A stretch of 64,000 bases of DNA from Petunia secreta (lineage: Eukaryota > Streptophyta > Magnoliopsida > Solanales > Solanaceae), in assembly GCA_029990175.1 (NCBI GenBank), contig JARKIP010000065.1, positions 7,320,501 through 7,384,500 on the forward strand, written 5' to 3'. Below the pieces are notes generated by a model. The model saw only the letters and a list, made by a program, of their open reading frames with translations, was not told the DNA's origin and did not search any database. Both the position numbers and the translations under genes were made by a program. Shown in pieces: positions 12,086-24,892 of the stretch. Numbering within the stretch: the stretch's first letter is position 1; every line of letters starts with the position of its first letter.

Positions 12086-13424
12086 TCATGTTGATCCATC
12101 CCCAGAAGATTCTTCTTCTTCTTCCTCGGACGAATCTCCGTCGGACAAGCTTGCCATTGATGAGTATACTTGGAAGATGATATTGTCTGCGTCAGTTAAG
12201 AGTCGGGATATGTCAAATGTGAAGTTCTTCAACATTTCCCAAGCCTTTCTTCCTTTCTCCTCTATTCCTTTGTTTGCCACAGAGTTTATCCCCTCGCTAG
12301 CCTATATGCCGATAGACTCTATGCGTTTTGTCAGGAGTTCTGCCTTACTGCGCCATTTGCCTTTTTCTTCATTCTTTGCTTCGACCAAACTTTGCTTCTT
12401 TGCTATTTTTTCCTTGTGCTCTATTCAGTTGTTTGCGTAATCTTTTGTATTCAGATTCTAATTCATCAGCATTCCTTTTCCTTTTTGTCGTTGCACTTGG
12501 TTGAATAGCCCTTGCTATGTCTTTCCTAAGCCAGTCTGGGTAATCTTCATCATAACCAGCATCAAACCTGTCTCATCTAATAGTCTCGATTCCCGTTTGT
12601 TGTTTTCTTTCCAAAGTTCCATTATCTTGTCTTTAAATGGGATCACTCCTCTGAGAATATTCGCTTTGAAACTTCTAATGTCTGCAATGTGGGGTACAGT
12701 CTGCTTTCTCCCCGCTTGTCTAAGTGTCCTTAAAGGAGTATATGGATAAACTCCTCTAAAGCCCACTAAGATGAGAAATGAGTCTTTTTTGGACTGTGTG
12801 ATTACTGTTGTGCTGGGAAAGTAATCAAACATCCATTGAATGTTCTCAGGTGTCAGTTGGCAGAACATGTGGTTCCAACTGTTGGCGGTCGTTTGTTGGT
12901 CCTATTTCCCAAAGCATTGTCCATGCGGGCGGTATGAGTCAAGAGGTAGTTTTCTCTTGGTCTGGAATGGAAAGCTTGGTCTGTGCTAGCCATCCTTTGC
13001 AAATGCTCCATCAACCAAATTTGTAAAAGCAAATTGCAACCTTCAAAGAAACCAGCGCCCTTCTTGCATCTTTCTAAAGCTCGGTACATCTCTACAACAA
13101 TCATTGGTACCGAAGTGTAGTTCTTGTTAGTATCTTTGAGTAAGACATCAGCAATTGTGACCATGCAAACATCAACTCGTCCTTTATGTTGTGGAAAGAC
13201 GACAGTCCCTAGAAAGCTGGTGACAAAAGCAAGTACCCTCCGCTCTTTCCAATCTGCCTGGTTAATGCTGAAATAGTCTTCAGATTTTTGAAATGCCTCT
13301 CCATTCCCAAATTTGATGTAGAGGGAAGCTAAAGAAATTCCCGATTGCAGTATACTGTCTGTGCACAACTCAGGCTTAAACCCTACCATTTCAAAGAACT
13401 CCTCAGGTGTAATGTTCTTAGGTA
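12086..13424 (-). pseudogene. TAT-A ORF1 (DUF7745-like), truncated and broken
   Basis: Minus-strand pieces at 13389-12853, 12868-12515 and 12280-12086 together resemble the extra ORF1 that Ogre/Tat elements carry upstream of gag. That protein family is annotated as DUF7745 in many plant proteomes, and its function is unknown. Visible family features are a block ending FLGTVVFPQ, then ALERCKKGAGFFEGCNLLLQ, then ENIQWMFDYF and YTPLRTLRQAGRK, and an acidic Ser/Glu C-terminus (SSEEEEEESSGDGS). Frame breaks separate the pieces. The N-terminus is cut off at 13424, where CHR-1 begins. The TAT-B copy shows what is missing. Confidence 0.7.
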
Positions 13425-13594
13425 TATTTTATTCCAAAAGTACAATATCCGCGTTATAATTCTGATCCTGTAATAAAAAAATAATGCCCGTGGAGTAGTT
13501 CATGAAGGTCGTGCAATTTCTCTTGTTATCTATGCGAATTTTTCTTTACACTTAGGCTCGTTCGAGGACGAACGAGAGTATAAGTGGAGGAGAA
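13425..13594 (+). mobile_element. CHR-1: 3' tail of a chromovirus before its LTR
   Basis: The junction at 13424 is where similarity with TAT-B (51977) stops. The sequence then reads like the end of a Tekay/Del-type pol: GAGGACGAACGAGAGT, then the polypurine tract GTGGAGGAGAA (13584-13594), directly followed by the LTR. No pol domain can be read in this short piece. The rest of the element is absent. Confidence 0.55.
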
Positions 13595-14906
13595 TGAAAC
13601 GACCTCGGTCAGTCGTTTCGGAAGTTAGGACTCTGATTGGCGTGCCGATAATTTTAAAATATTCGTAAGGTCTATTAGGACCTGTCTGTAAAATTTGAGT
13701 TGAATCGGACCTCGTTTGGTCGGCATCGAAAGAAGATTTCAGTTTTTATTGTCGATAAATATTAAAAAGAGATTTTCGAGCTCGGTTTTGGCGAATGAAC
13801 TCCGATTCAAAATCCAAAAGCGCCGTTAGGTTCGTATGATTATTTATGATTTTTGTGAACTTTCGAAAATGAATTTCGAGGTTGATCGGCTAGTTTCCGC
13901 TAAAATGACGAAAGTTAAATAATTTGACTTTTATCCATTTAATTTCGCATCTTGAGTTTCGGTAACTCGATTTGAGATCTGCCTTAGCGAATATGCTATA
14001 TATATTTTGTATAACTGGTATGCAAAAATTGGAATTATTTCGAATATCATAGGGTACCGTTTTAATTTTTACTGTAGTAGCGAATTTTAAAAGAAAAAAG
14101 GAAAAAAAGGAAAAGACAAAAGAAAAAAAGAAAAGGGAGAAGATATATGCGGATCTAAGGGGTTATCCCTTAGCTTAATCAAAACGAGAACAGAAAACAA
14201 GAAACGAAACAGAGAAAATGAAATGACGTAGTGAGAAAAAAATGCCAGAAAATGCGAAAAGAGTCGGAGAAAAATAGTATTTTCACCCCGAAACATTCAG
14301 GTAATGATCTTAATACATTATTTGAGTTTATTACGTGTGTTTGAATATATTCTGACGGTAAAAATTAGAATATTAGACATCGTTTTAATAAGCTCAACTG
14401 ATAGTTTAAAGGGTCAATTGGACCCCGATAATGGAACTGATTATATATTCGTACTCAGTGAGTTATGAGCAACATATAAATGTAATTTATTTAGAGTTTG
14501 GTTATGTGACCTTATACCTTGTACATAGACCTGGCCTACGTATTGCGTATGCGAATAGGTTATCAGGTTCCTAACTGGATTGTTCTAAGATGTGAGGAAT
14601 GAAGCCTTTAGCCTTATTTGATATATTTTTCTGCTTATTGAATAGAGTGGGATCGTTTGGCAATAGAACCAAAGGATAAAGTGGTTGTTGATTAGCAATG
14701 CTAACTTTTGGAAGAGGTAAGTGTTTGTATCCATTTCTTTGGAGGCCCTTGGCCTTGTGGATATTCTACCATGTGTTCCTTACGTGTGTAGCTGCGGATA
14801 GGCGTATTCATTACGCCTTAGCTTTTAATTTATATTGTATATTATATGTTATGCCCTGTTGTTGGTATTGCATTGAGCATATGAGCATTGCACTCTGGTT
14901 TTGAGC

Positions 14907-15320
14907 ATTGCAAATACTTCCCGGTTGGCGATGAGAGTCCCGCATTAGTGAAGGGTCATTATTACATATACCTCCCGGTAATCGATGAGAGTCCCGAGCC
15001 TGTAAAGGATCATTATTGCATATACTTCCCGGTTGGCGATGAGAGTCCCGCACCGGTGAAGGGTCATTATTGCATATACTTCTCGGTTGGCGATGAGAGT
15101 CCCGCACCGGTGAAGGGTCATTATTGCATATAGTTCCCGGTTGGTGATGAGAGTCCCGCACCGGTGAAGGGTCATTATTGCATATACTTCCCGGTAATCG
15201 ATGAGAGTCCCGAGCCGGTGAAGGGTCATCATTGCATATACTTCCCAGTAATCGATGAGAGTCGTGAGCCAGTGAAGGTCATTATTGCATATATCTCCCG
15301 GTAGACGATGAGAGTCCCGC
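14907..15320. repeat. 54-bp tandem repeat in CHR-1 LTR
   Basis: About eight copies of a 54-bp unit centred on CGATGAGAGTCCCG and GTGAAGGGTCATTATTGCAT. The repeat is a multiple of three and so leaves frames open on both strands. Some units carry GTTGGCGATG and others GTAATCGATG, so two unit types are interspersed. Confidence 0.92.
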
Positions 15321-15545
15321 GCCGGAGATAGGGATCAGGCATATGTGACTGCATTGCATCATACCGCATTCATCCCATCTCATTCATATGTGACTGCATT
15401 GCATCGTACCGCATTCATCCTATTTCATTGCACCGCATACTGATTGTTGTATGTATTGTGTTGTGTTTTATGTATGCGATATGTATACTATGTCGTGGAC
15501 ATATCTCAGTTTGTCTATATATTTCTGGCTCGTATTCTGGGTTGT

Positions 15546-15682
15546 GGGGATCGGGTTACACGTCGCAATAGTATAAATATATGGATCGGGTTGCACGCCA
15601 CGATATGAATATATGGATCGGGTTGCACGCCGCATCAGGATGAATATATGGATCGAGTTGTACGCCGCAACAGGATGCATTG
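15546..15682. repeat. Short tandem repeat, 32-36 bp, four copies
   Basis: Four units beginning GGATCGGGTT or GGATCGAGTT and containing ACGCCGCA or a close variant, inside the CHR-1 LTR. Confidence 0.85.
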
Positions 15683-16330
15683 CTGATTGTTTATATGTTC
15701 GGGATACCTATATGTTCTGGCTATCTTACCTTCCTGGTTGTTAATGAGTTATTGATTCCATACGTGTTTCTAGTTATTATCTGGCTCTGCCTTCTCATAA
15801 TTTAAATAAGAGGAATTTGGTTTATCTGTTTCTTCTCCCTGGCTAGCTATCCTATTCTTTGAGGTGGCTAATTTGCCCCACTTATTGAGTCCTTTTGACT
15901 CACCCTTGTTTGTTGTTTGTTTCTTGTCTATCTATTTTGTTTCGGCAGGTTCGGTCCAGGATTGAGTTCGCCACATTGTGAAGGAGCGAAGACGACTTCA
16001 GCTGTCAGGGTGAGCCAGCTTTTATTCCGGATGGCCATCAGTTTATCGTTTATTACTTCAGTTGCATTTTGCTCCCTTCAGGAGGTATCCGTCTTCTTTT
16101 GTACTCTTAGATGTCTAGTCTGGATAGCCCTAAACCTAGTATGTTGGGTAGTCAGCTGTAAATTCTTTTGTACAGCTTGGAGGTATCAGTATGTCTGTTT
16201 TTTTAAGTCTTGTCCTTATTTATGAATTGTTATATTTATTTTCCTATTTTTATCTGGTAAGGGTTCACCCGACGGGTCTAGGGAAGGATGTCGGTTCCCT
16301 GCACGGCCTAGCCGGATTTCGGATCGTGTC

Positions 16331-16498
16331 GAATCATTACCTTGGTAACCGGCGAAAGTTAACCGTTGTACGATACAATGCACGTGGTCTTGATGGGTAG
16401 TGGAAGTGATAATCGGTATTTGAAATACTCGGCCAGGAGCGCGCCACGTGTTTTCCTGCCTAAAACTTTAGATCACTTGCCGAGCTCACTCGGATGCT
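16331..16498. other. Unassigned stretch between CHR-1 and LARD-1
   Basis: No family recognised. It may be the remaining end of the CHR-1 LTR or a small piece of the pre-insertion locus. Confidence 0.3.
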
Positions 16499-17794
16499 TG
16501 ATGTGTGGGCAAAATGCCGCACATCGCCTTCTAGAACTTGAGCGGTTGTTGTGTATTATGGATTAAATGTTCACACTTATCATGTTTTAATTGCATATGA
16601 GAGGTTGTTAGAGATGTGGAAGTGAAAAGATTGAAAGCAAGTCAAAAGCCAAATTATGAAGCTGCAGATTCTGGTCTTGAGTAGTATTCATCATGTTCGC
16701 GTGGATGCATGTTCTATCACGTAAAGTAGTTAGAGTAATAAAGCATGACAGCGCTACGACTGTTGCGATTGTGAAGCTTCAAAGTACTTCCTTAGCATAA
16801 CAGCGCTTAGAGTGACGTGATCGCGTCTGGAGTGCTTTGGGCAGATTTAGAATTTCACCCCAGCTAAATTGGGGACTTATAAATAGCCCCCTGAACGACT
16901 TAGGGAGCATCTTTGGCTTATTTCTCAAGCTTTAGGGCAAGAATTGCTCCTTATGTCTGGTTTGAAGATTATGAGCTTAAATTGTTATATCCGTTTGCCT
17001 TTTCTTCATTCCGTCGGTTTGTATTTCTATGTCTGACTTATGGTGTAATCTTGAAATTATGAACATGTTTAAATAATAGTTTGGTGGAGCTAGGGCTTGT
17101 ATATTGACACCTTTGTGCTTTTGAGCTATTGAGTTCCCTTTTACCATTATTGATTAGGATGTTTGACTAATTAATCACTACTTGTTTTAATTCTCATGAA
17201 TTGGTAGTTACAAATGCTAGTTCTAGCCATATGAGTACTAGATTTATACCGAAAGTGTACTTCTAGGAAAGGGATAGTGATTAACGAGGTACCAGGGGTA
17301 GGTGTGCCGCACTTACCCCAGGTTAACAGGTTAGACACCGGAAGGGGGATGCCTTACTTGGACACAATATCGATTAAGCTTAATGCAATACTTCTTTGCA
17401 CCGAAAGAGTAAGGTGTTAGGCTTGATAGCCACCGAAAGGGGCTATCTGGGTAAAATAGCTTGAGTGTTACGGCGCACACCTAAGCTTAATTGGTTAGGA
17501 ATCTTTACGTGAAATTGGTTAACATTAGGTCAATTGCATTCCCTAAGCTCTACTACCTTGCATCCTTGCTTGTGACGCTACTGATCACTTTTACATGCTT
17601 TCTTAATGTAGTTGTAGTTGTTAGCATAGTTCTCTACTTATTCTCTCGTTTGGTTTACTCAATAGGTTTAATTCCTCCCCATTCTTAATTGCATTACATT
17701 GTTCCATGTGGATTTGATCCCGAATCATAGTTGCATAAATTATATTGCGGCAACCGTTTCATATCTCATAGGAGGTGTGAGTTGGACGTTATCA
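16499..17794 (+). mobile_element. LARD-1 5' LTR
   Basis: A 1296-bp LTR starting TGATGTGTGGG and ending TTATCA, so the ends form a short inverted TGAT/ATCA pair. A tRNA-Asp-type primer site follows after four bases. The first 290 bp match 57499-57785, where the same start follows a polypurine tract. The LTR style is Athila-like, with the ACCGAAAGGGG motif near 17440. Confidence 0.8.
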
Positions 17795-17798
17795 ATTT

Positions 17799-17816
17799 TG
17801 GCGCCGTTTTCAGGGA
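17799..17816 (+). promoter_or_regulatory. LARD-1 tRNA-Asp primer binding site
   Basis: TGGCGCCGTTTTCAGGGA. The first ten bases match the plant tRNA-Asp 3' end complement used by Athila elements; the Athila site in this window reads TGGCGCCGTTGCCGAGGA. A few mismatches follow, so the site is degenerate or a variant. Confidence 0.75.
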
Positions 17817-17929
17817 ACAATGGGCATTTTAAGGTAGTTTGAGGAGTTGGATTTGTTGTCATTGATTCCAAACATTGTGAATAGTGGTTTGTGCATTGTA
17901 AATACTTGTTTGTGTTAGTTAGTAGTTAA

Positions 17930-19090
17930 TTGTATTGGAAGTTTGAAATTGCATCTTCTAATAAAAATGAGCCGAATTGTGATAGATACTTGGTTGATGG
18001 TCCTTGTCCTCTTTCATTTGACTCACACTATATGAGATATTTGTCAATACTTTTCGATAGTAAGTTGAGTGAACCTTCTCATTCTTCTGAGCGGAATGTA
18101 TGTGAGTTGTGTGGTGGACATGAATGTCATTGGGGTAGTTCCAAATAACCCATATTCATACCCAAGTGACTTAATCATGGTGCCAATATATCTAGAGAGT
18201 GTGAGAGCTCCAATGATGTATATGATATGTGACTTGAGCCCGAGTTGCAAGGTATTCATGCAAATTTCCAAGAAGAGATGGACTTATCCATTTCACAAGA
18301 GGAGCATGATCAAATTGAAATATGTGAATAATTTATGCAATGGATGCTTGAGCACCTTGAAGAAGGAGCTAGAGCCAACAAGGAAATGAAGGAGGAAGTT
18401 CAAAAAAATTACTTAGCCATACAACACATGAAGGAAGAAACAAAGCAATTGGTTGAAGCTTTTAATGCTCAAGAGGCTAAGGATGTATCTAGTTTTCAAG
18501 AAGAACCCTTCATGAATGTTGTGCTTGAATTACAAGAAGAAGATATTGAAGATGAGCAAATTTGGGAAGAAGAAGAAGTTGTGAGCCAAATTTGGATACA
18601 AGATCAAGCTCAAAGAATATAAATCTATGAAACATGCTTTCAAGACTTTAATGAAAATTGTTGGGATTTTGAAGAAGAAAGCGAAGAACTAGGACAAAGG
18701 ATGAACTAATTTGATTTTGATGCTCGTATTTTGAGATTTTGGTTGCATGAAATGGTTGAAGCTTCAAGGGCTAACCATGAAGAAACTGTGAATGATATGC
18801 TAGAAATGGGTGGATTTGAAGAAGAGAGCTCAAGTCAAATCAAGGGAGTTCATGGAAGTTGTCACATATTTGAACTACTTGGTATTGATGCCATAAGTAA
18901 GGAAGTCATGTTGGATTCTAGTTCAGAAATGAAGAGCTCTTGTGATGAAGACTCTAGCACCTTTGAAAAGGAGCATGTCATACTTGATGCCCAATTGGTG
19001 TTGAAAAGAGTTGGACCTTATTCACGTCACTTTTCAACTCTTTGTATGGATAAGGAAATGGAAATGGAAGAAAAAAACACCTTTGGATAA
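17930..19090 (+). pseudogene. LARD-1 internal ORF, acidic coiled-coil protein, broken
   Basis: Three pieces (17930-18148, 18335-18622 and 18731-19090) lie in one frame, interrupted by stops at 18146-18148, 18620-18622 and about 18708, plus frame damage between 18150 and 18335. The middle piece is a Glu/Lys/Gln-rich helix (EEGARANKEMKEEVQ), and the last is rich in Glu, Ser and Met. I see no gag core, zinc knuckle, protease or RT. Function is unknown. The position directly after the primer site of an element with Athila-like LTRs suggests a non-autonomous (LARD-type) element. The remaining sequence to 19225 is non-coding and is cut by the TAT-C LTR. Confidence 0.5.
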
Positions 19091-19225
19091 TTTAGGCATT
19101 GATGACCAAGAGGTCTACATTGTTGAATTTTTCACACCAAGGTGAAAAAATGACATCCCTTACTAGAAGGCGAAGAAATTCAAGATGAAGAATCCGGCTT
19201 TACAAGCTTGGAGATTTGTACTCCC

Positions 19226-22200
19226 TGTTGAACCCTCCCAAAACAATGCACAACAAGGATGCACCAGGATTTGATTTCAATAAAATGGGACTCCAAAGGG
19301 TTTTTTTTTTTTTGGAGTCGCCACCTAATTTAAGGATTATTAGGAGACTAAGGTTAACTAATGAGTGCAATTTATTTTTTAATTAAATGAAATTAAATTA
19401 AAATAAGAGATTCTGAGTAAGTGGTTCTCTTAAATTCGAAAGAAGGTCCCTTGCGGGAGCACTTTCGAAAATCCGCTAAATGCGGTTAATCCGACGGTTT
19501 TCACGAATTTGTTAAGGATAATAAGTATATAAAGCTAATTTTATATAAGGATAATATGAATAATATAAATAAGATAAGATTTTAATTATGCCGATACTTA
19601 GATAAATAAATGACCCAATTTAAAATTAATTAAATGGATAATGAAATAATGATCGATTGATTAATTAATAGAATAAGCAAAGGTTAAATGAAGTTAGATA
19701 ATTAAATAAAACAAACCAGATAAATAATTGGATAATAATAAAGAATAAATTAATTGATTGAATAAATAGATAAATAAATAAGCAAATAAATAACTTAATT
19801 AAATAAATAAATACTTATCAATTTTAATTAAATAAAGGGGTAAATGAATATTAATTGATTAATTAAATAAATATTTAATTGATTAAATAAATAATTAATT
19901 GAAAGTAAATAAATTAGATTAAGTACATAATAAATAAAGGATTAAAATTTAATTGATTAACTAAATAAATAAATCAGATTAAATAAATAAATATTTGAAT
20001 ATTAATATAATCAATAAATAAATAATTCAAATGCAAATTATGACGAAGGTACGATTTTAATCGAATTTTATTTGCACTCATTAATTGACAAATGATTCTA
20101 AACATCCATAAGCTAATTGGCGATTCGCAAAGAAATGATACAAAATATTCATATAAAAAAACTTAAGTAATTTACAATAATTATTCACAATTCGAATACC
20201 ATTTCTATTCTACAGGGCTCCTAAAACATGTTTTTCTAAAGAGGACGGGAAAGAAAGAGTTTAGAAGGTAGAACAAGGAAGCGCAAACTCAATACGAGCC
20301 CTATATTTCACAAGGTTTTCATTTTCCTCTTCTTTTTACATTTTCGGGGATATCAAGTCCCGAAAATGTGGAGCGGATCAAATAGCTTCCCAAATGCACG
20401 CCGTCCCAATTTGTGAGTTGTTATTCAACTCGTCCCAAGTGTTCATGCAAAGAAAAAGGAGATAAAAAATTAGTGTATGTGCTAATATAAGTAGCAAAAT
20501 AGAGTAGCTAAACAGATACATCCACAACTAAATGTTACGTCAAATCAAAGATAGAAACTAAAGATCAACTATACTATAATGCAGCTAGATGGCCAAAGTT
20601 AACTCCACAAACAAAGGAGCATAAACCAGCATCTAATCAGGCATACCAAAGATTACATATTTATGCTAAATGAACATCTTGATATTCATAGAAACTTATG
20701 TACTTGCAACCAGTTAGTTAGAAGGCGCAACAACTGAAGCGACAAGACTTAACTCAAATGAGTTCTATTGAAGATTAGAGTTTGACCCTTAATACACATC
20801 GCAAATTCCTACCAAAAGAAACTAACAAAATTCAGATGCATAGAAGGAAGAGAAAAGGTCAAGGTTTTTATTTACTTTATAATAGATACAGTTCAAACAG
20901 GATAAATATAATTGAATTTCCAACCTAACTCACAGATTGTCAATTGATAGCTTGACATTACTCACAGTCTTAAATAAGTAATCTAGTTGAAGCATCCAAA
21001 ATCTGGCTATGTGATACATCAAGAAACATGAATTGGAACGGGACTTAGGCCAATGCCTAATAGAAATCATGAGTTAACGACCCTTTCATGACAAACTTTA
21101 TTCAGGCAAAGCAAGCAGGGAACAACCTAGCTAGTGGGATTCGGAAAATAGATCCTATCTTGATAGCTAAATACTGGATAAACAGGTCGAGAGAAACTGG
21201 AAATATTAAGGGAATCAACATGAATTCTTTAGAGCTACTGCAATCATCTAGCCCAAAACTGAACCTAACTTCAAACTATCAAGAATAAAGTCAGACATCA
21301 TCCAAATCTTATAACCAGAAACCAGCTAGACACACAGGACCCTATTACAACTTGAAACAAACCCCAGAACTCTCCTATAGCAATCCCATCCTGCGGCAAC
21401 TCCTTGAGTCTGAAACACCATAATCCAAGCCCAAAACACTCCTCTATTACTTGATTAAAACAGAGTACTAGAACTCCATCAGAGATCCCTCTCACAGGTC
21501 CTATACTCCCTCCTGAACAACTCCAGAAACCCCCTAGACAAACAGGACTGGGTACAAATTCCAGAACCCACACCAACTTTAACAAAATTTCGCAACGAAT
21601 ACTCCCTCACTCACCAATACTCCTACATACCCTGCAGCAACTGAAACTGCTCATTCACACATTCTCATAACCCTAAAGCTTCAAGAACAAGCTAAACTAG
21701 CCTACCCTAAACTGACTGCCCTACACTTCTATCTACACTACCTGCCTCACTCCAAATCCCCCTCACACACACGGAGAGAACACCACCCACATCCTCTTAC
21801 TACCAGAAACATACTCTGAAAACTCACAAGAACAGCTGAGGCACTAGGCATGCTGCTAAGCTTGCCAAATAGAACCAAAATGACCTCTGCTGCATCTGCA
21901 CTTTTCTTTAAAACCACTACTTCCTCTCCACCACGCAGACCCTATCCCACTTGAAACACCATCCTGATCACCCACAAACACCTGCAAAATTCCAGACCAG
22001 CTACTACTAGTCCTACGAACTAAACTGCAGCACTCTCTCTCACTGTCGACCCTCACTGCCTCATACAACTCTGCACATCAGACCACCCTGAACTAATCAA
22101 AACAACCCCCTGGAACCCCTCAATCTCACACAACACCATTGACATCTCCTACTCCCTCACTCAAACTATAGCAGATCCTCCATACAAATAACAAGACTGC

Positions 22201-23500
22201 AGCATACTAGTTCTTTCCAAAACCACTCGTAAACTGATTGAAACACTTTCAAACACCTATAGACCAACCAGGAGCATCTACTCATACATTCATACATCTT
22301 TGGGACCAAAATTTGAATCCCTGCCTTCCTTCTTTAACAACTGAATCACACTAAGCAATCAAGGGAAAACAGAAAATATAGCACTCACATAGCCTTTGAA
22401 AAACTTAGTCATAAAATGTGAACAGAAACCCAGAAACAATCACTTCATTTTGTCATAAAGACTCGAACTTTATACTATGCTTTCAGATTATACACCAACA
22501 GGAAACCAGGTAAATGACTTTGACAAAAACATATCATAAACTAAATGCTACTAATAAGTTAATCATGAAATGCCAAAAGTAAACATATGAATAAGAGGTT
22601 AAAGCGTTTACCTCTTGAGGCGCAGCGAGCTAAGGCGTTGAATCTGAAGAAATGCGCGACTCGAACAAAAACGACTCGAGCGAGGGTACGATTCAAACCA
22701 CGAAGAAGCGATAAATAAATAAACAAAAGATACCTGAATAATAGTATCAATGCTTTTTCTGAATTCCCAAAATTGAGAGAAAAACTTATATAGTTTATCT
22801 ATTCTAGCCATTTTTCCCTTTTCAAAAATCAGAACCCCCTCAAAAAAATGAGACTAATATCATTATATACCTGCTCGCTTAGGGTTTAGGGCCTTTGAAT
22901 TTCCCAAACGATCCTTACTCGCTTTTCACCTTTTCTTTGGAAAACAAGGGTGAAAAGGGTATATCCCTCTCGGATTATACCATTTTCACCTTTATCTCCA
23001 AAATATTTGCCCGTTTGAATTATTTGCGGCTCGGATTGAAACTTGAATTCGAAATGGACGATTGGATTTGAAACATCTAGCTACGGTACGGAGATGGTGA
23101 AGAAGGGAACGTGGGGGGCACCAGATCGTACAAATTCCTTGGTGTTTTGCTGGATTTTGGGGGAAAGATAGGGGATTTGGGATTAGGGGAATTAGGGTTA
23201 GGGGAATTAGCGAATTCGGGTCGACTGAAAATGGGCAACGGAGGCGTTATACTGTATATATGTGTAGTTGCAGAAGTAGGCTAGAAATTAGGTTTTAAAA
23301 CGATTTTAGCCTCTTTTTTAAATATAATTAAGTAAATTGAACTAATTGCACACGTAAGCTAAAATTAAAGCCGCGTCTAACGCATTCAGCCCTTTTCTTT
23401 TAAATTTAACTCAATTACTTTGAATTTTCAAAATAATTAATTTTAATTGAGAATAATTAGACTTTAATTTACACGACCGGGACAAAATTGGGTATCAACA
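19226..23500 (-). mobile_element. TAT-C 3' LTR (Tat/Ogre lineage), 4275 bp
   Basis: Bounded by TGTTGAAC on the left and TATCAACA on the right, with the polypurine tract immediately to the right. The second LTR of the same element starts at 31557. In the first 190 aligned bases I count about seven differences, so the copies are only a few percent apart. The interval 19526-19874, a very AT-rich run of AATAAATA-type sequence, has no counterpart in the other LTR because the EPRV sits there. The 66-codon frame at 21088-21288 recurs at 40847-41047 only because the LTRs are recent duplicates; it is not a supported gene. Confidence 0.88.
19289..19323 (-). other. Inverted repeat with tRNA-Arg-like motif in the TAT-C LTR
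   Basis: GACTCCAAA (19289-19297) pairs perfectly with TTTGGAGTC (19311-19319) around a loop of three G and a T run. The right arm overlaps GGAGTCGCCA (19314-19323), whose complement TGGCGACTCC is identical to the first ten bases of the element's primer binding site. The same structure is at 31620-31655 in the other LTR. Confidence 0.8.
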
Positions 23501-23513
23501 GCTGCCCCTCTTT
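23501..23513 (-). promoter_or_regulatory. TAT-C polypurine tract
   Basis: Minus strand AAAGAGGGGCAGC, directly before the LTR start. It is identical to the TAT-A tract. Confidence 0.88.
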
Positions 23514-24246
23514 ACCCGGAAAAGGATGAAAGAATTTTCAGGGTAAAGAAGTTGACGAGAAACCAATTTTGTCACGATAAAGCCAAGTACTTCTATTTCA
23601 AGGACCAAAATGCGAGGCTTATGGACATTGCCGAACTCCGGTTTTCGAGTTGCCTACTTATCTCGGGCTGAAAGAGAATCAAGCCATATGTAGTTCGACG
23701 ACACTTAGACACGAAGACTCGCACGATTGACAGAAAAGGACGCACGAATAGGAAAGAATTCAAACTGACGTCCTAATCCAAAGCAAAAGATTGGGATAGA
23801 ATTTGCTTGTTCGAGTGCGATTCTTCAGATCCTCGTTGACGAGTCTAGATCATATCAACGATTGCCCTAGTTCACTACTAAGAAAAAGTTCCACGTTATG
23901 CTCCAAATGCTGCTGCGGTGCTGCTAAAATCCTGTAATAAACTTGACAAACGGTAAGCGAGCAACTGCTAATAAACTATAATAATTGGAATAAGAAACAA
24001 ATAAAGTGATAATACGAAATTGTAAATGCGGGTTGTGATATCATAAATAAGTTCTTCTTTCGATCAACTGACAAGGTGCTCCGCCCGGAAAACCTCTTGG
24101 CTGATAATTATTCTGAAACAGTAAAGTAAAACAATAAATAAAGCAAGTACCGAATTGCAGAATATAAGGCTGTTACAAAATAAGTCAATTAACGAGACAT
24201 AGTGCCTCACGTTGACTTGGCTAATCTATAACCTACGCAGGTAACA

Positions 24247-24552
24247 TAACGTTTATTTATAAGGCAACCGAGCCTAAAACGTTCAATTATAAGGCGAACG
24301 AGCTTACAATGCTCAATTATAAGGCGAACGAGCGTAAATCATTTAATTGTAAGGCAAACGGGCCTAGAACGTTCAATTATAAGGCGAACGAGCCTAAAAC
24401 GCTCAATTATAAGGCGAACGAGCCTAAAACGTTTAATTGTAAGGCGAACGGGCCTAGAACGTTCAATTATAAGGCGAACGAGCCTAAAACGTTCAATTAT
24501 AAGGCGAACGAGCCTAAAACGTTCAATTATAAGGCGAACGAACCTAAGCCAT
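24247..24552. repeat. 30-bp minisatellite in TAT-C 3' region, main block
   Basis: About ten 30-bp units centred on AAGGCGAACGAGCCTAAAAC followed by GTTCAATTAT, with variants GGGCCTAGAAC and TTTAATTGT. The frames at 24309-24554 and 24339-24572 are artefacts of a repeat unit that is a multiple of three. Confidence 0.92.
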
Positions 24553-24892
24553 AAGGCAAGCAAAAGACACAAAACTCATTAAAGCAGGTACTTCTTCAGA
24601 CTTAGAAATATCTACAAATCACAAAATGAATTTTAGTAAACGTTCTCCTAAAGCGAAATAGAAATGAAATAGATAGGCTTGACAATTTGCAAGGAATATA
24701 GGAAATAGAAATGTCGCCTTTCGGCAATAAACGATGATAAAGCATAATGCTTTAGATCATGAAGAGGTAGTCTACAATGCAATCTCGGAATGTGCCCCAT
24801 TCAACTAATAAAGAAATGAGGTGTCGGTCCCGAAGCATCCAACGTCCTAGCACAACTTGGAAACCTGCATATCCCATTTTACGGGTGGGTTA

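Larger units (their letters stand above)
13595..16330 (+). mobile_element. CHR-1 3' LTR (Tekay/Del-like)
   Basis: Starts TGAAACGACC after the polypurine tract, a start typical of plant Tekay/Del LTRs. It ends near 16330, in the stretch GGATTTCGGATCGTGTC; the exact end is uncertain because the expected terminal CA is not clear. It is about 2.7 kb long and contains two tandem arrays and a 43-bp direct duplication (about 15341-15425). Frames such as 14811-15161 only reflect the 54-bp repeats. Confidence 0.6.

Noticed and set aside
14811..15232. Repeat-containing proteins on both strands
   Set aside because: They arise from the 54-bp tandem repeat in the CHR-1 LTR.
19216..19226. Target-site duplication of TAT-C
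   Set aside because: The opposite outer edge of the element is deleted at 41746, so no partner sequence exists to compare.
21088..21288. Conserved 66-codon ORF, also at 40847-41047
   Set aside because: Both copies lie at the same place in the two LTRs of one young element, so conservation reflects recent duplication.
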